A DNA stretch of 42,027 bases from Pantoea conspicua (GCF_002095315.1 NZ_MLFN01000037.1:1-42027); one strand, 5' to 3'. Numbered from the stretch's first letter, positions 18,493-28,647 are shown. The notes: generated by a model from the letters alone, not told the origin. Translations and numbers: made by a program.

Positions 18493-18511
18493 GGGCGGGA
18501 AATCCCCGCCC
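18493..18511. repeat. Intercistronic hairpin between talA and tktB
   Basis: GGGCGGG / CCCGCCC, 7-bp perfect arms with a 5-base loop. No T-run follows on the minus strand, so it is more likely an mRNA-stabilising or processing hairpin than a full terminator. Confidence 0.5.
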
Positions 18512-18526
18512 GACTAAAAATGAACA

Positions 18527-19477
18527 CTACAGGCGTGCGGCGAGCACATCTTCCAGCTTCTGCTGGTCAACCGCGAACTGACGGATACCGTCAGAGAGTT
18601 TTTCCACCGCCATTGGATCCTGGTTATGCTCCCAACGGAACTCAGCTTCTGAGAGCGGCGACGGCTGATGGAAGCCTTCGGTTGACGGCTCCAGTTTACG
18701 TTCCAGCGGCGCATCGCTGTTCTGCAGCTCTTCCAGCAGGTTAGGCGAAATGGTCAGGCGGTCGCAGCCAGCCAGCGCCACAATCTGCTCTACTTTACGG
18801 AAGCTGGCACCCATGATGATGGTGCTGTAGCGATGCTTTTTGTAGTAGTCGTAAATGCGACGAACGGATTTCACGCCCGGATCTTCATCAACCACATAGG
18901 GGTCCATAGGTTTGCGGCTGTTGTACCAGTCGTAAATGCGGCCAACAAACGGCGAAATCAGGAACACGCCCGCCTCGGCACAGGCCCGCGCCTGGGCAAA
19001 AGAGAACAGCAGCGTCAGGTTACAGTTGATGCCGTTTTTCTCCAGCTCTTCCGCCGCGCGGATACCTTCCCAGGTGGAGGCCAGTTTGATCAGAATACGT
19101 GAGCGATCGATACCGTGCTCTTCATACAGGCGAACCAGTTTCTCTGCTTTGGTCACACACATGCCACGATCGAAAGAGAGGCGCGCATCCACTTCGGTCG
19201 AAACACGGCCCGGTACGCTTTTCAGAATCTCCATACCGAGGTTAATCGCCACTTTGTCACTGGCGTTGATGATCTGCGTCTCTTTGCTGCCGCCCTGTTT
19301 TTTGGCGTACTCAATCGCATCATCAATCAGGTGTTTGTAGCCCTCGAGACTGGAGGCTTTGAGGATCAGCGACGGGTTGGTGGTAGCGTCTTCCGGGTGG
19401 TAATTACGAATTGATTCAATATCACCACTGTCCGCCACCACGGTGGTGAACTGTTTCAGGGCTTCTAGCTGGTTCAT
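18527..19477 (-). CDS. talA: Transaldolase A
   Basis: 316 residues, the same length as E. coli TalA. It moves a dihydroxyacetone unit from sedoheptulose-7-phosphate to glyceraldehyde-3-phosphate. The Schiff-base lysine is Lys131 in [12 protein letters not shown]. The class I signature [12 protein letters not shown] (about 30-41) and [20 protein letters not shown] are also present. I chose the ATG at 19477, preceded by AAGGAGT, over a 60-residue upstream extension with no similarity to the family. It is upstream of tktB on the same strand. In E. coli this pair is induced in stationary phase through sigma-S; I cannot assign such a promoter here with confidence. Confidence 0.95.
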   Translation of the reverse strand: MNQLEALKQFTTVVADSGDIESIRNYHPEDATTNPSLILKASSLEGYKHLIDDAIEYAKKQGGSKETQIINASDKVAINLGMEILKSVPGRVSTEVDARLSFDRGMCVTKAEKLVRLYEEHGIDRSRILIKLASTWEGIRAAEELEKNGINCNLTLLFSFAQARACAEAGVFLISPFVGRIYDWYNSRKPMDPYVVDEDPGVKSVRRIYDYYKKHRYSTIIMGASFRKVEQIVALAGCDRLTISPNLLEELQNSDAPLERKLEPSTEGFHQPSPLSEAEFRWEHNQDPMAVEKLSDGIRQFAVDQQKLEDVLAARL

Positions 19478-19825
19478 TTCTACACTCCTTGAAAAGAAAA
19501 CATGAAAGCGAAAAGGGAGCACCTCAGGCCTCGGAGCCAATCTGTGGTGTGCTTTGCTGCCGGGAACGCGAACCCATAACATTGCAACAGGCACTTTCGG
19601 ATGAAAATGCGGTTTCTCTGATTGTTGCGCTGCGAGGCGGTGCGAAGGAGCCGTCATGCGGTGTTAACCGTGGGGTGCGCCATATTCCACCCTTAAGCAT
19701 AGCAGCCAGGATGAATGACGCAGGCAACACTGTAGCAATCCGTGCCGTATCTGAAGGGGTAAAGGCGGAGGAGTGGGGTAAAACCGGCGCGCGGGCGCAG
19801 AGCCGCGCGGCGGATCGAGTGATTA
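19478..19825. other. Intergenic region talA-hemF
   Basis: About 350 bases between the talA start and hemF stop, both on the minus strand. The right third is very GC-rich and holds a hemF terminator candidate (19780-19813). The rest is presumably the talA promoter and leader. A 174-codon plus-strand frame runs through it into hemF antisense, but its composition is not protein-like. maeB, which occupies this neighbourhood in E. coli, is absent. Confidence 0.6.
19780..19813 (-). terminator. Terminator candidate after hemF
   Basis: On the minus strand an 11-bp GC stem (CCGCCGCGCGG / CCGCGCGCCGG, one mismatch) with an 8-base loop is followed by TTTT. It lies 12 bases after the hemF stop. Confidence 0.6.
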
Positions 19826-20755
<930 letters not shown>

Positions 20756-20837
20756 TCAAAGTCTGCCGCGATTATACGCAAAATCTGGCGGCTTGCATGG
20801 CTGTGGCACGCACCGGGTGTTGAACCGTTGGTCAGAA

Positions 20838-21689
20838 TCAGGCATTGCGGCGGTCAAATTCGTCGAAGTAATTGACGATGCCACCCGCGATGGCGGCGGC
20901 AATTTTCTGACGAAACGCATGGGTACCGAGCAACTGTTCTTCACGCGGATTGGTAATAAAGGAGGTTTCGACCAGCACCGAAGGAATTGACGGCGACTTC
21001 AGGACCGCAAACGCCGCCTGTTCAGTGTGCTGACTGTGCAGATGATGCACTGGCCGGATCTGATCCAGCACATGCTTGCCGAGCGTCAGGCTGTTTTTGA
21101 TGGTGTCGGTCTGAACCAGATCGAACAGGATCTGCTGCAGATAGTGATCCTGCTGCTGGACCTTTACGCCGCCCAGCTTGTCTGCATCATTTTCGCGCTG
21201 CGACAGATAACGTGCCATCGAACTGCTGGCGCCGCGATTAGAGAGGGCAAAGACCGAGGCGCCATTGGCGTCCGGACGGGTGAAACCATCAGCATGGATC
21301 GACATAAACAGATGGGCACCGTGCTGATGAGCAATCTCAACCCGCTGGTAGAGCGGAATAAAATGGTCGCTGTCGCGCGTCAGCCGGACTTCAATGCGCG
21401 GATGACTCTGTAACTCACGCTGCACATTGCCGGCAATTTCCAGCACGATATGTTTCTCTTCCGATCCCTCTTCGCCCACTGCGCCGGAGTCGATCCCGCC
21501 GTGGCCGGGGTCGAGCATCACAATGCGTTTGCCCCCTTTTGCTGGCGGAGCAGGGCGCGGGTGACGCGTGCTGCTCTGCAGCGTGGCAGACTCCTCTTTG
21601 GCCTGAACGGCACGCGGCGATAAAATGGCCAGCGCCAGCCCGGAAAGCAGTAACTGACGACGGTGAATCAAACGTTTAAGCAATTGCAT
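20838..21689 (-). CDS. amiA: N-acetylmuramoyl-L-alanine amidase AmiA, Tat-exported
   Basis: 283-residue zinc amidase that splits septal peptidoglycan during cell separation, activated by EnvC in E. coli. The N-terminus carries a twin-arginine pattern (HRRQLLLSGLALAIL, Arg10-Arg11), consistent with Tat export of E. coli AmiA. The Amidase_3 domain begins near residue 54. His63 in DPGHGGIDSG, a Glu in the EEGSEEKH stretch (75-78), His132 in MSIHADGF and Glu240 in VLVETSFITN fit the zinc ligands and catalytic glutamate. The segment rich in Q and H around 170-220 is where the autoinhibitory helix lies in this family. There is no LysM domain, which separates it from AmiB. It lies upstream of hemF. 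Confidence 0.94.
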   Translation of the reverse strand: MQLLKRLIHRRQLLLSGLALAILSPRAVQAKEESATLQSSTRHPRPAPPAKGGKRIVMLDPGHGGIDSGAVGEEGSEEKHIVLEIAGNVQRELQSHPRIEVRLTRDSDHFIPLYQRVEIAHQHGAHLFMSIHADGFTRPDANGASVFALSNRGASSSMARYLSQRENDADKLGGVKVQQQDHYLQQILFDLVQTDTIKNSLTLGKHVLDQIRPVHHLHSQHTEQAAFAVLKSPSIPSVLVETSFITNPREEQLLGTHAFRQKIAAAIAGGIVNYFDEFDRRNA

Positions 21690-21897
21690 ATCCAGGTCCG
21701 CTAAGAAAAATCCTGCCGATGTTATAGCGTAACGTTATGCCAGCCGCGATCTCTGAACCATTTCAGGGCATTACTTTGTATTTCAGTCCGCGAACAGAAA
21801 AATTGCGTTTTTTTATTTGTTGCCAGCGTGGCGAGGGTTGCGTGCGCCGAAGAATGCGTGATAATCAGCAAATTGTGGTTAGTTGCAGGTAAAGAAG

Positions 21898-22323
21898 ATG
21901 GAAATCCGCGCCTTCCGGCAGGAAGATTTTGAAGAAGTGATCACCCTATGGGAACGTTGCGATTTGTTACGGCCATGGAACGATCCGGAGCTGGATATCG
22001 AACGTAAAATGCATCACGACCCCGATCTTTTCCTGGTCGCTGAAGTGGGCGGCGTGGTCGTCGGTACGCTGATGGGCGGTTACGATGGTCATCGCGGCGC
22101 GGCTTACTATCTGGCAGTCCATCCCGATTATCAGGGCCGAGGTTTTGCCAACGCGCTGATGAACCGGCTGGAGAAGAAACTGATCGCCCGCGGCTGTCCG
22201 AAACTGCATCTGATGATCCGTGAAGAGAACGATCAGGTGGTGGCGTTTTACGAGAAGCTCGATTACGAGCCGGTTGATGCGCTGCTGTATGGCAAGCGTC
22301 TGATTGAAGATCGTGAATATTAA
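21898..22323 (+). CDS. ypeA: GNAT-family acetyltransferase YpeA
   Basis: 141 residues, the same length as E. coli YpeA, a GNAT acetyltransferase whose substrate is not settled. It starts [29 protein letters not shown], and the acetyl-CoA loop is [17 protein letters not shown] (about residues 81-97). The ATG at 21898 is preferred over a TTG five codons upstream because it gives the family N-terminus and follows a purine-rich AAAGAAG. It is divergent from amiA. The downstream yfeZ overlaps its last codons. Confidence 0.93.
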   Translation: MEIRAFRQEDFEEVITLWERCDLLRPWNDPELDIERKMHHDPDLFLVAEVGGVVVGTLMGGYDGHRGAAYYLAVHPDYQGRGFANALMNRLEKKLIARGCPKLHLMIREENDQVVAFYEKLDYEPVDALLYGKRLIEDREY

Positions 22324-22780
22324 TCCGTCACCCGACTATCTGCCGGATGAATATGACGGCAAAGGGCAGCTGCGGCTGCCGTTTCTTTTTTGGCTGATCC
22401 TGTTGCTGCAGGCGCGCACCTGGCTACTGCTGGTGATGGCGGGCGCCTCCCGTCAGCAGGGCAATGATCTGCTGGCACTGTTCTATCCAGACTCGCAGGC
22501 GTTCTGGACCGGTCTTGCACTGGGTTTACCGGCGCTGGCCGGTCTGCTGCTGACCGGTTACCGGACGCGCTGGCCGCGGCTGTGGCTGCACTGGCGAAGC
22601 GTGCTGGCGCTGTCGCTGCTGGTGAATTTACTCTGGCAGGGTATGCAGTTTGCCCAGGGTGATTTGCTCAGTTCACCGCTGCCGCTGCTGCTGATGCTGT
22701 TTGATCTGCTGGCGTTGATCTGGCTGCAAAGCAACCGGCGCCTGCGCGACTGCTTTTTACCTGAACACCATCTTAAATAA
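22313..22780 (+). CDS. yfeZ: YfeZ, DUF2919 membrane protein
   Basis: About 155 residues, mostly hydrophobic with around four membrane spans, in the position of E. coli yfeZ between ypeA and yfeY. The N-terminal [16 protein letters not shown] precedes a first span, and further spans lie near residues 60-75, 92-108 and 120-138. The start is uncertain. GTG at 22313 gives [10 protein letters not shown] and overlaps the ypeA end by 11 bases; TTG at 22304 is three codons longer. Overlap with ypeA implies translational coupling. No function is known for the family. Confidence 0.82.
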   Translation: MNINPSPDYLPDEYDGKGQLRLPFLFWLILLLQARTWLLLVMAGASRQQGNDLLALFYPDSQAFWTGLALGLPALAGLLLTGYRTRWPRLWLHWRSVLALSLLVNLLWQGMQFAQGDLLSSPLPLLLMLFDLLALIWLQSNRRLRDCFLPEHHLK

Positions 22781-22805
22781 ACTTTTTGCCGCTTTGCGAC
22801 TCCAA
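22779..22805 (+). promoter_or_regulatory. Candidate sigma-E promoter for yfeY
   Basis: AAACTT (22779-22784) and TCCAA (22801-22805) are 16 bases apart, resembling the sigma-E pattern GGAACTT ... GTCTAA. It lies about 40 bases before the yfeY ATG. E. coli YfeY is known as a sigma-E-controlled lipoprotein, which supports the assignment. The -35 GG and part of the -10 are not consensus. Confidence 0.4.
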
Positions 22806-22845
22806 TCAGTTCCGCCTTTCCGGCATCGCATTAACAGGAGTTTTC

Positions 22846-23463
22846 ATGAAAGCTGTTCGTACCACGCTACTGATGGCCGCCGTTGTGTTGAGCGGCTGTG
22901 CCAGTTCGGGTTCCGGCGCTGACAGCAGCCAGCAGGTAAGCTGGTGGAATCCGCTGAGTTATCACTGGTCTTCGGCGCTGCCGTGGAACTGGTTTGGATC
23001 CTCACTGACCGTGACCGAGCAGGGCGTGGGTGGCTTAACGGGTTCGACCGCCATGAATGAAAGCGCCATCAACGACGGGCTGAACGGGGATTACACCCTG
23101 CGTCAGGGCATGCGCAGCCACAATGGCGAAGTGGTCTCGTTCTGGCAGGCGCTGAAAGAGGGCGAGGTTAAACTGGTGGTCTACGGTCAGACACAGCCAG
23201 AACGGATTGAGGTGATGGACAGCACGATTGCCAGCGCTGACGGCAGCAAAATCGGCGATCTGTTCAGCAATAAATTCAGCAAAGCTTTCGACAACTGCAC
23301 ACTGGCCAGCGGGACAGAGACGCGTGATGTTGCCTGTCGGGCGCCCGGCAGCCAGCATCTGACCTATGTTTACCACGGCGACTGGCATGGGCCCGAAGGA
23401 TTGATGCCGTCGGACGACACCCTGAAAAACTGGAAAATCAGCAAGATCGTCTGGCAGCGTTAA
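22846..23463 (+). CDS. yfeY: RpoE-regulated lipoprotein YfeY
   Basis: 205 residues with a lipoprotein signal peptide: MKAVRTTLLMAAVVLSGC, lipobox LSGC with Cys18 as the lipidated residue. Position +2 is Ala and +3 Ser, so sorting to the outer membrane is expected. The mature part contains WWNPLSYHWSSALPWNWFG, LTVTEQGVGGLTGSTAMN and a C-terminal LPSDDTLKNW-type ending (SDDTLKNWKISKIVWQ), as in E. coli YfeY (191 residues). The function is unknown. The ATG follows ACAGGAG. An upstream in-frame GTG/ATG-like extension is not supported. It is the end of the ypeA-yfeZ-yfeY cluster, with its own promoter candidate. Confidence 0.9.
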   Translation: MKAVRTTLLMAAVVLSGCASSGSGADSSQQVSWWNPLSYHWSSALPWNWFGSSLTVTEQGVGGLTGSTAMNESAINDGLNGDYTLRQGMRSHNGEVVSFWQALKEGEVKLVVYGQTQPERIEVMDSTIASADGSKIGDLFSNKFSKAFDNCTLASGTETRDVACRAPGSQHLTYVYHGDWHGPEGLMPSDDTLKNWKISKIVWQR

Positions 23464-23469
23464 GCGCGT

Positions 23470-23501
23470 CAGCGGCGGGCTGCCCGGTAAGCCCGCGGCT
23501 G
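23470..23501. repeat. Hairpin after yfeY
   Basis: Twelve-bp arms CAGCGGCGGGCT / AGCCCGCGGCTG with one mismatch and an 8-base loop, 7 bases after the yfeY stop. No T-run follows, so it may act as a processing barrier or a weak terminator. Confidence 0.45.
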
Positions 23502-23628
23502 CCCCGCATGTTCTCCTCAATCTCTCTGCGGGCGCGACCTGACGTCCGCCTCCTCTTTTGCTGAAAACGGCATAAACTTCGCCGCCGTCTTATGCTTTTT
23601 TCGACTTTGAAATCATCAAACGATATAT

Positions 23629-23660
23629 AAAACCGTTACTGGTTTTCACGGAGTTATAAA
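23629..23660 (+). promoter_or_regulatory. cysP promoter region with inverted repeat
   Basis: Perfect inverted repeat AAAACC-GTTACT-GGTTTT (23629-23646), followed by TATAAA (23655-23660) as a likely -10 without a good -35. A weak -35 and an AT-rich upstream region are expected for a CysB-activated promoter, and cysPUWA is under CysB control in enterobacteria. A CysB site is an inference; the protein's site has low sequence specificity. The cysP ATG at 23714 lies about 54 bases after the -10. Confidence 0.45.
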
Positions 23661-23713
23661 TAAACTGGTGCCTCAGCGGGTGAGATCCGCATCTAACTTT
23701 TTCAGGGTGCCAA

Positions 23714-24729
23714 ATGACATTACAAGCGATGAAAAAATCGTGAGCGGTCTCGCGTTGTCGCTGAGCCTCGCCGGTGCAGCGCATGCCACTGAATTACTGA
23801 ATAGCTCCTATGATGTATCGCGGGAGCTGTTTGTTGCCCTGAATGCGCCCTTCATCAAGCAGTGGGATACCAGCCATCCTGCTGACCCGCTGACCATCAA
23901 GATGTCACATGCCGGTTCCTCGAAACAGGCACTGGCGATTCTGCAGGGACTGCGCGCGGATGTCGTGACTTACAATCAGGTCACTGATGTGCAGGTGCTG
24001 CATGATAAAGGCAACCTGATTGCGGCGGACTGGAAAAACCGCCTGCCTAACAACAGCTCGCCGTTCTACTCCACCATGGCGTTCCTGGTGCGCAAGGGCA
24101 ATCCTAAGCAGATCCATGACTGGGCTGATTTGGCCCGCAGCGACGTGAAGCTGATTTTCCCTAATCCAAAAACGTCTGGCAACGGTCGCTATACCTATCT
24201 GGCGGCCTGGGGCGCAGCGGACAAGGCCGATGGCGGCGATCAGGCCAAAACCCGCGCCTTTATGACCCAGTTTCTGAAAAATGTTGAAGTGTTCGATACC
24301 GGTGGTCGCGGTGCAACTACTACCTTTGCCGAGCGCGGGCTGGGCGATGTGCTGATCAGTTTTGAGTCGGAAGTGAACAATATCCGTAATCAGTACGGTA
24401 AAGATCAGTACGAGGTGGTGGTGCCGAAAACCGACATCCTGGCGGAGTTCCCGGTGACGTGGGTGGATAAAAATGTCGACCAGAACAAGACGGCCGATGC
24501 GGCCAGCGCTTACCTGAATTATCTCTACACGCCAGCGGCGCAGGCGATCATTACCCGCTATTACTACCGGGTGAACAATCCGCAACTGATGGCGGAGCAG
24601 AAAGATCGCTTCCCGCAAACCGACCTGTTCCGGGTTGAAGAGGCCTTTGGCGGCTGGGATAAGGTGATGCAGACCCATTTTGTCAGCGGCGGTGAGCTCG
24701 ACAAATTGTTAGCGGCGGGGCGCGGATAA
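23714..24729 (+). CDS. cysP: Sulfate/thiosulfate-binding protein CysP, with apparent frameshift in signal peptide
   Basis: Periplasmic binding protein of the CysPUWA ABC importer, recognisable throughout: [65 protein letters not shown] and a [14 protein letters not shown] end. The expected start at 23714 reads MTLQAMKKS and then stops at TGA (23741-23743). Mature CysP is in another frame. Adding one A to the six-A run (23732-23737) would give [20 protein letters not shown], an ideal signal peptide, and a total of 338 residues, exactly the E. coli length. As written, the intact frame can only start at GTG 23668 (no charged signal N-region) or GTG 23740 (no positive charges). Either the sequence has a one-base error, the gene is damaged, or polymerase slippage restores it. 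cysU overlaps its stop. Confidence 0.9.
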
Positions 24730-25562
24730 TGTTTGCAGCCAGCCAGAAACGCGTATTACCCGGCTTTGGTATCAGCCTCGGCAGCAGTCTGCTGTTTACC
24801 TGTTTAATTCTGTTGCTGCCAATCAGCGCAGTGATCATGCAGTTGTCGCAGATGACGCTGCAACAGTACTGGGATGTGATCACCAATCCGCAGCTGATTG
24901 CCGCCTATAAAGTGACGCTGCTCTCTGCAGGTGTCGCGTCACTGTTCAACGCCGTGTTCGGCATGCTGATGGCGTGGATCCTTACCCGTTATCGTTTTCC
25001 TGGCCGGTCGCTGCTGGATGGCCTGATGGATCTGCCGTTCGCGCTGCCGACCGCCGTGGCGGGCCTGACGCTGGCCGGACTCTTTTCGGTTAACGGCTGG
25101 TATGGACAGTGGTTCGCGCATTTTGATATCAAAATTTCCTACACCTGGATCGGCATTGCGATTGCGATGGCGTTCACCAGTATCCCGTTTGTGGTACGTA
25201 CCGTGCAGCCGGTGCTGGAGGAGTTAGGTCCGGAATATGAAGAGGCCGCGGAAACGCTCGGCGCAACACCGTGGCAGAGCTTTCGCCGTGTGGTGTTGCC
25301 GGAAGTCGCGCCCGCGTTGCTGGCCGGCACCGCCTTGTCGTTTACCCGCAGCCTGGGTGAGTTTGGCGCGGTGATTTTCATTGCTGGCAACATCGCCTGG
25401 AAAACCGAAGTGACCTCACTGATGATTTTTGTCCGGCTGCAGGAGTTCGATTACCCGGCAGCCAGCGCCATCGCCTCGGTGATTCTGGCTGCCTCGCTGA
25501 TTCTGTTGTTCGCAATTAACACATTACAGAGCCGCTTTGGCCGTCGTCTGGGAGGCCACTAA
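24729..25562 (+). CDS. cysU: Sulfate/thiosulfate ABC permease CysU (CysT)
   Basis: 277 residues, one of two inner-membrane permease subunits of the sulfate/thiosulfate importer. About six membrane spans are evident. The EAA loop that contacts the ATPase is EEAAETLGATPWQSFRRVVLPEV, with the preceding FTSIPFVVRTVQPVLEELG typical of CysU/CysT. The ATG shares bases with the cysP stop (TAATG), so translation is coupled. Its own stop overlaps the cysW start in the same way. Confidence 0.96.
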   Translation: MFAASQKRVLPGFGISLGSSLLFTCLILLLPISAVIMQLSQMTLQQYWDVITNPQLIAAYKVTLLSAGVASLFNAVFGMLMAWILTRYRFPGRSLLDGLMDLPFALPTAVAGLTLAGLFSVNGWYGQWFAHFDIKISYTWIGIAIAMAFTSIPFVVRTVQPVLEELGPEYEEAAETLGATPWQSFRRVVLPEVAPALLAGTALSFTRSLGEFGAVIFIAGNIAWKTEVTSLMIFVRLQEFDYPAASAIASVILAASLILLFAINTLQSRFGRRLGGH

Positions 25563-26437
25563 TGGCAGAGGTTTCGCAACTTAATCATGCCGCCCGCCAG
25601 TCAGTGAACTGGGGCAAATGGCTGCTGATCGGTATCGGCGCGCTGTTCTCGGTACTGCTGCTGGTGGTGCCGATGGCCTCCATTTTCTGGGAAGCGCTGA
25701 ATCAGGGGCTGATTGTCGCCCTCAGCAATCTGGCCGATCCGGACATGCTGCACGCCATCTGGCTGACTGTAATGGTCGCGCTGATTACCGTACCGGTTAA
25801 CCTGGTGTTCGGTACGCTGCTCGCCTGGCTGGTAACGCGCTTTACCTTTCCGGGGCGTCAACTGCTGCTGACCCTGTTTGATATCCCGTTTGCCGTCTCA
25901 CCGGTGGTCGCCGGTCTGATGTATCTGCTGTTCTGGGGGGTTAACGGTCCGGCCGGTGGCTGGCTGGATGCCCATAACATTCAGATTATGTTTTCATGGC
26001 CCGGCATGGTGCTGGCAACGGTGTTTGTGACCTGTCCGTTTGTGGTCCGCGAACTGGTCCCGGTAATGCTGAGCCAGGGCAGTCACGAAGATGAGGCGGC
26101 GGTGCTGTTAGGCGCCTCTGGCTGGCAGATGTTCCGTCGTGTGACGCTGCCAAACATTCGCTGGGCGCTGCTGTATGGCATCGTGCTGACTAACGCCCGT
26201 GCGATTGGAGAATTTGGTGCGGTTTCGGTGGTATCGGGATCGATTCGCGGTGAGACCTATACCTTGCCGCTTCAGGTTGAATTATTGCATCAGGATTACA
26301 ACACCGTTGGCGCGTTTACCGCGGCAGCCCTGTTAACCCTGATGGCAATTGTGACGCTGTTTCTGAAAAGCATTGTGCAGTGGCGTTTAGAACAACAGCA
26401 CAAACGCCTGCAACAGGAGGGAAATCATGAGCATTGA
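25562..26437 (+). CDS. cysW: Sulfate/thiosulfate ABC permease CysW
   Basis: 291 residues, second permease subunit, equal in length to E. coli CysW. It has about six membrane spans. The EAA loop is [26 protein letters not shown] and the following [17 protein letters not shown] is characteristic. The start overlaps the cysU stop (TAATG), and the last eleven bases overlap the start of cysA. The AGGAGG ribosome site for cysA (26414-26419) lies inside this gene. Confidence 0.96.
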   Translation: MAEVSQLNHAARQSVNWGKWLLIGIGALFSVLLLVVPMASIFWEALNQGLIVALSNLADPDMLHAIWLTVMVALITVPVNLVFGTLLAWLVTRFTFPGRQLLLTLFDIPFAVSPVVAGLMYLLFWGVNGPAGGWLDAHNIQIMFSWPGMVLATVFVTCPFVVRELVPVMLSQGSHEDEAAVLLGASGWQMFRRVTLPNIRWALLYGIVLTNARAIGEFGAVSVVSGSIRGETYTLPLQVELLHQDYNTVGAFTAAALLTLMAIVTLFLKSIVQWRLEQQHKRLQQEGNHEH

Positions 26438-27515
26438 GATTAACAAGATCAACAAATCCTTTGGTCGCACGTCGGTGCTGAACGATATCTCTCTTGATAT
26501 TGCCTCAGGTGAAATGGTGGCGCTGCTTGGGCCATCAGGCTCGGGTAAAACTACGCTGCTACGTATTATTGCCGGGCTGGAACATCAGAACAGCGGTCAG
26601 ATCCGTTTTCACGGTAACGATGTCAGCCGCCTGCATGCACGGGATCGTCAGGTCGGTTTTGTCTTTCAGCACTATGCGCTGTTTCGTCATATGACGGTGT
26701 TCGACAACATCGCCTTTGGCCTGACAGTGCTGCCGCGCCGTGAGCGTCCTTCCTCTGCGGAGATTAAGCAGCGCGTCACCCGCTTGCTGGAAATGGTACA
26801 ACTGGCGCACCTGGCAAATCGCTTCCCGGCGCAGCTGTCGGGCGGACAGAAGCAGCGTGTAGCGCTGGCGCGTGCGCTGGCGGTCGAGCCGCAAATCCTG
26901 CTGCTGGATGAGCCGTTTGGCGCGCTGGATGCGCAGGTGCGTAAAGAGCTGCGCCGCTGGCTGAGACAGCTGCATGAAGAGATTAAATTTACCAGCGTGT
27001 TTGTGACCCACGACCAGGAAGAGGCGATGGAAGTTGCGGATCGCGTGGTGGTAATGAGCCAGGGCAACATTGAACAGGTTGGCACGCCAGATGATGTCTG
27101 GCGCGATCCGGCGACCCGCTTTGTGCTGGAGTTCCTGGGTGAAGTGAATCGCTTTGATGGCGAGATTCAGGGATCGCAGTTCCATGTCGGCGCGCATCAC
27201 TGGCCGATGGGTTATACCTCAGCCCATCAGGGCGCGGTTGAGCTGTTCCTGCGGCCGTGGGAAATCGACGTATCACGCCGTAGCAGCCTGGAAACGCCGT
27301 TACCGGTACAGGTGCTGGAAGTAAGCCCGCGTGGACACTTCTGGCAGCTGGTGGTGCAGCCTGCAGGCTGGCAGAGCGAGCCGTTCTCGCTGGTATTTGA
27401 AGGCGAGCAGACCGCGCCGATTCGTGGCGAACGCCTGTTCGTTGGCCTGCAGCAGGCGCGCCTCTATCAGGGCGACACACCACTGAGTGCAGTTGCCTTT
27501 GCCCAAAGCGCCTGA
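26427..27515 (+). CDS. cysA: Sulfate/thiosulfate ABC transporter ATPase CysA
   Basis: 362 residues (E. coli 365), the cytoplasmic ATPase of the importer. Walker A is GPSGSGKTT (about residues 35-43), the Q-loop lies in [11 protein letters not shown], the signature is [15 protein letters not shown], Walker B is [12 protein letters not shown] and the switch His is in [16 protein letters not shown]. The C-terminal ~120 residues form the CysA-type regulatory domain ([13 protein letters not shown]). AGGAGG precedes the ATG, 8 bases away. It is the last tightly coupled gene of cysPUWA; a terminator separates it from cysM. Confidence 0.97.
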   Translation: MSIEINKINKSFGRTSVLNDISLDIASGEMVALLGPSGSGKTTLLRIIAGLEHQNSGQIRFHGNDVSRLHARDRQVGFVFQHYALFRHMTVFDNIAFGLTVLPRRERPSSAEIKQRVTRLLEMVQLAHLANRFPAQLSGGQKQRVALARALAVEPQILLLDEPFGALDAQVRKELRRWLRQLHEEIKFTSVFVTHDQEEAMEVADRVVVMSQGNIEQVGTPDDVWRDPATRFVLEFLGEVNRFDGEIQGSQFHVGAHHWPMGYTSAHQGAVELFLRPWEIDVSRRSSLETPLPVQVLEVSPRGHFWQLVVQPAGWQSEPFSLVFEGEQTAPIRGERLFVGLQQARLYQGDTPLSAVAFAQSA

Positions 27516-27535
27516 TATTTTCTGATCAACACCGG

Positions 27536-27562
27536 GCGGGAGTGTGACTCCTGCTTTTTTTT
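27536..27562 (+). terminator. Terminator between cysA and cysM
   Basis: Stem GCGGGAGT / ACTCCTGC (8 bp, one G-T) with a 3-base loop followed by eight T residues. It should reduce but need not abolish read-through into cysM, 34 bases downstream. Confidence 0.75.
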
Positions 27563-27596
27563 GCCATTTTTTTTGTAATACGCCAGGAACGACACC

Positions 27597-28478
27597 GTGA
27601 CGACTCTTGAAGATACTATCGGTAATACGCCGCTGATTAAGTTGCAGCGCCTGACGCCTGCCAATGGCAGTGAGGTGTGGCTCAAGCTGGAGGGCAATAA
27701 TCCGGCGGGATCGGTCAAGGATCGCGCGGCCTGGTCAATGATCCATCAGGCAGAGCTGCGCGGTGAAATCACGCCGGGCGATCAATTGATTGAAGCCACC
27801 AGCGGCAACACCGGCATTGCGCTGGCGATGATCGCCGCGATGAAAGGCTACCGTATGCGTCTGCTGATGCCTGACAACATGAGCCAGGAACGGCAGGATG
27901 CGATGCGTGCTTACGGTGCCGAACTGGTGCTGGTGTCGCGTGAACAGGGAATGGAGGGCGCACGCGACCTGGCGCAGGCCATGGCCGCGCGCGGCGAAGG
28001 CCGGGTGCTCGACCAGTTCAATAACCCCGATAATTCACTGGGCCATTATCAGACTACCGGCCCCGAGCTGTGGCAACAGTCGAATCAGCGGATGACCCAT
28101 TTTGTTTCCAGCATGGGTACCACCGGCACCATTACCGGCGTCGGGCGTTATCTGAAAGAGCACAATACCGGCGTGCAGGTGATCGGTTTGCAGCCCAGCG
28201 AGGGCAGCAGCATTCCGGGTATTCGCCGCTGGCCGCTGGCCTATCTGCCGGGCATTTACCGACCTGACCTGGTGGATGACGTGATTGACATGTCGCAACA
28301 GGAAGCAGAAGAGACGATGCGTGCGCTGGCAAGGCGGGAAGGCATTTTCTGCGGCGTCAGTTCCGGCGGCGCGGTAGCAGGCGCACTGCGTATTGCCGCT
28401 GCGCATCCCGGCAGCGTAGTGGTGGCGATCGCCTGCGATCGTGGCGATCGTTACCTCTCGACCGGTCTCTATCAGTAA
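27597..28478 (+). CDS. cysM: Cysteine synthase B (O-acetylserine sulfhydrylase B) CysM
   Basis: 293 residues (E. coli 303). A PLP enzyme that joins O-acetylserine with sulfide, or with thiosulfate to give S-sulfocysteine, which suits its place behind a thiosulfate importer. The PLP lysine is Lys41 in NNPAGSVKDRAAWSM. TSGNTG (about 69-74) holds the phosphate-contact loop and SSGGAVAG the pyridine-side serine. Phrases such as GTTGTITGVGRYLKEHN and QPSEGSSIPGIRRWP set CysM apart from CysK. The start is GTG at 27597 after AGGAACG; cysM begins with GTG in E. coli as well. Confidence 0.95.
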   Translation: MTTLEDTIGNTPLIKLQRLTPANGSEVWLKLEGNNPAGSVKDRAAWSMIHQAELRGEITPGDQLIEATSGNTGIALAMIAAMKGYRMRLLMPDNMSQERQDAMRAYGAELVLVSREQGMEGARDLAQAMAARGEGRVLDQFNNPDNSLGHYQTTGPELWQQSNQRMTHFVSSMGTTGTITGVGRYLKEHNTGVQVIGLQPSEGSSIPGIRRWPLAYLPGIYRPDLVDDVIDMSQQEAEETMRALARREGIFCGVSSGGAVAGALRIAAAHPGSVVVAIACDRGDRYLSTGLYQ

Positions 28479-28498
28479 CGCACTCTCCGCCTGAACTG

Positions 28499-28537
28499 GC
28501 CTGCGCGCGCGTCATCGCTGCCCGCAGGCTTTTTTTT
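28499..28537 (+). terminator. Terminator after cysM
   Basis: Seven-bp stem GCCTGCG / CGCAGGC with a 17-base loop, followed by eight T residues. It lies about 20 bases after the cysM stop. Confidence 0.7.
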
Positions 28538-28570
28538 ACATGGTCCACTCCCTGCTGCAGTGCTAAATCT

Positions 28571-28586
28571 GTAAGGATCGCGTAAA
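28571..28586 (+). promoter_or_regulatory. Candidate CpxR-type tandem box upstream of the response regulator
   Basis: GTAAG (28571-28575) and GTAAA (28582-28586) repeat with an 11-base period, close to the CpxR consensus GTAAA-N5-GTAAA (one extra spacer base). It lies 62 bases before the start of a CpxR-like regulator, so autoregulation is an attractive inference. Confidence 0.4.
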
Positions 28587-28613
28587 TCAGGCTGCGCCTT
28601 TTCCCGGCACAGG

Positions 28614-28634
28614 ACAAAATAGCGGCAATTTTGT
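28614..28634. promoter_or_regulatory. Inverted repeat before the response regulator gene
   Basis: Perfect 7-bp arms ACAAAAT / ATTTTGT with a 7-base centre AGCGGCA. The right arm ends 13 bases before the ATG, overlapping the position where a ribosome or repressor would bind. It could be an operator or a weak leader hairpin. Confidence 0.35.
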
Positions 28635-28647
28635 ACGAGAGATAAAA

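Noticed and set aside
23470..23501. GC hairpin after yfeY as a rho-independent terminator
   Set aside because: No T-run follows on either strand, so it is listed only as a hairpin.
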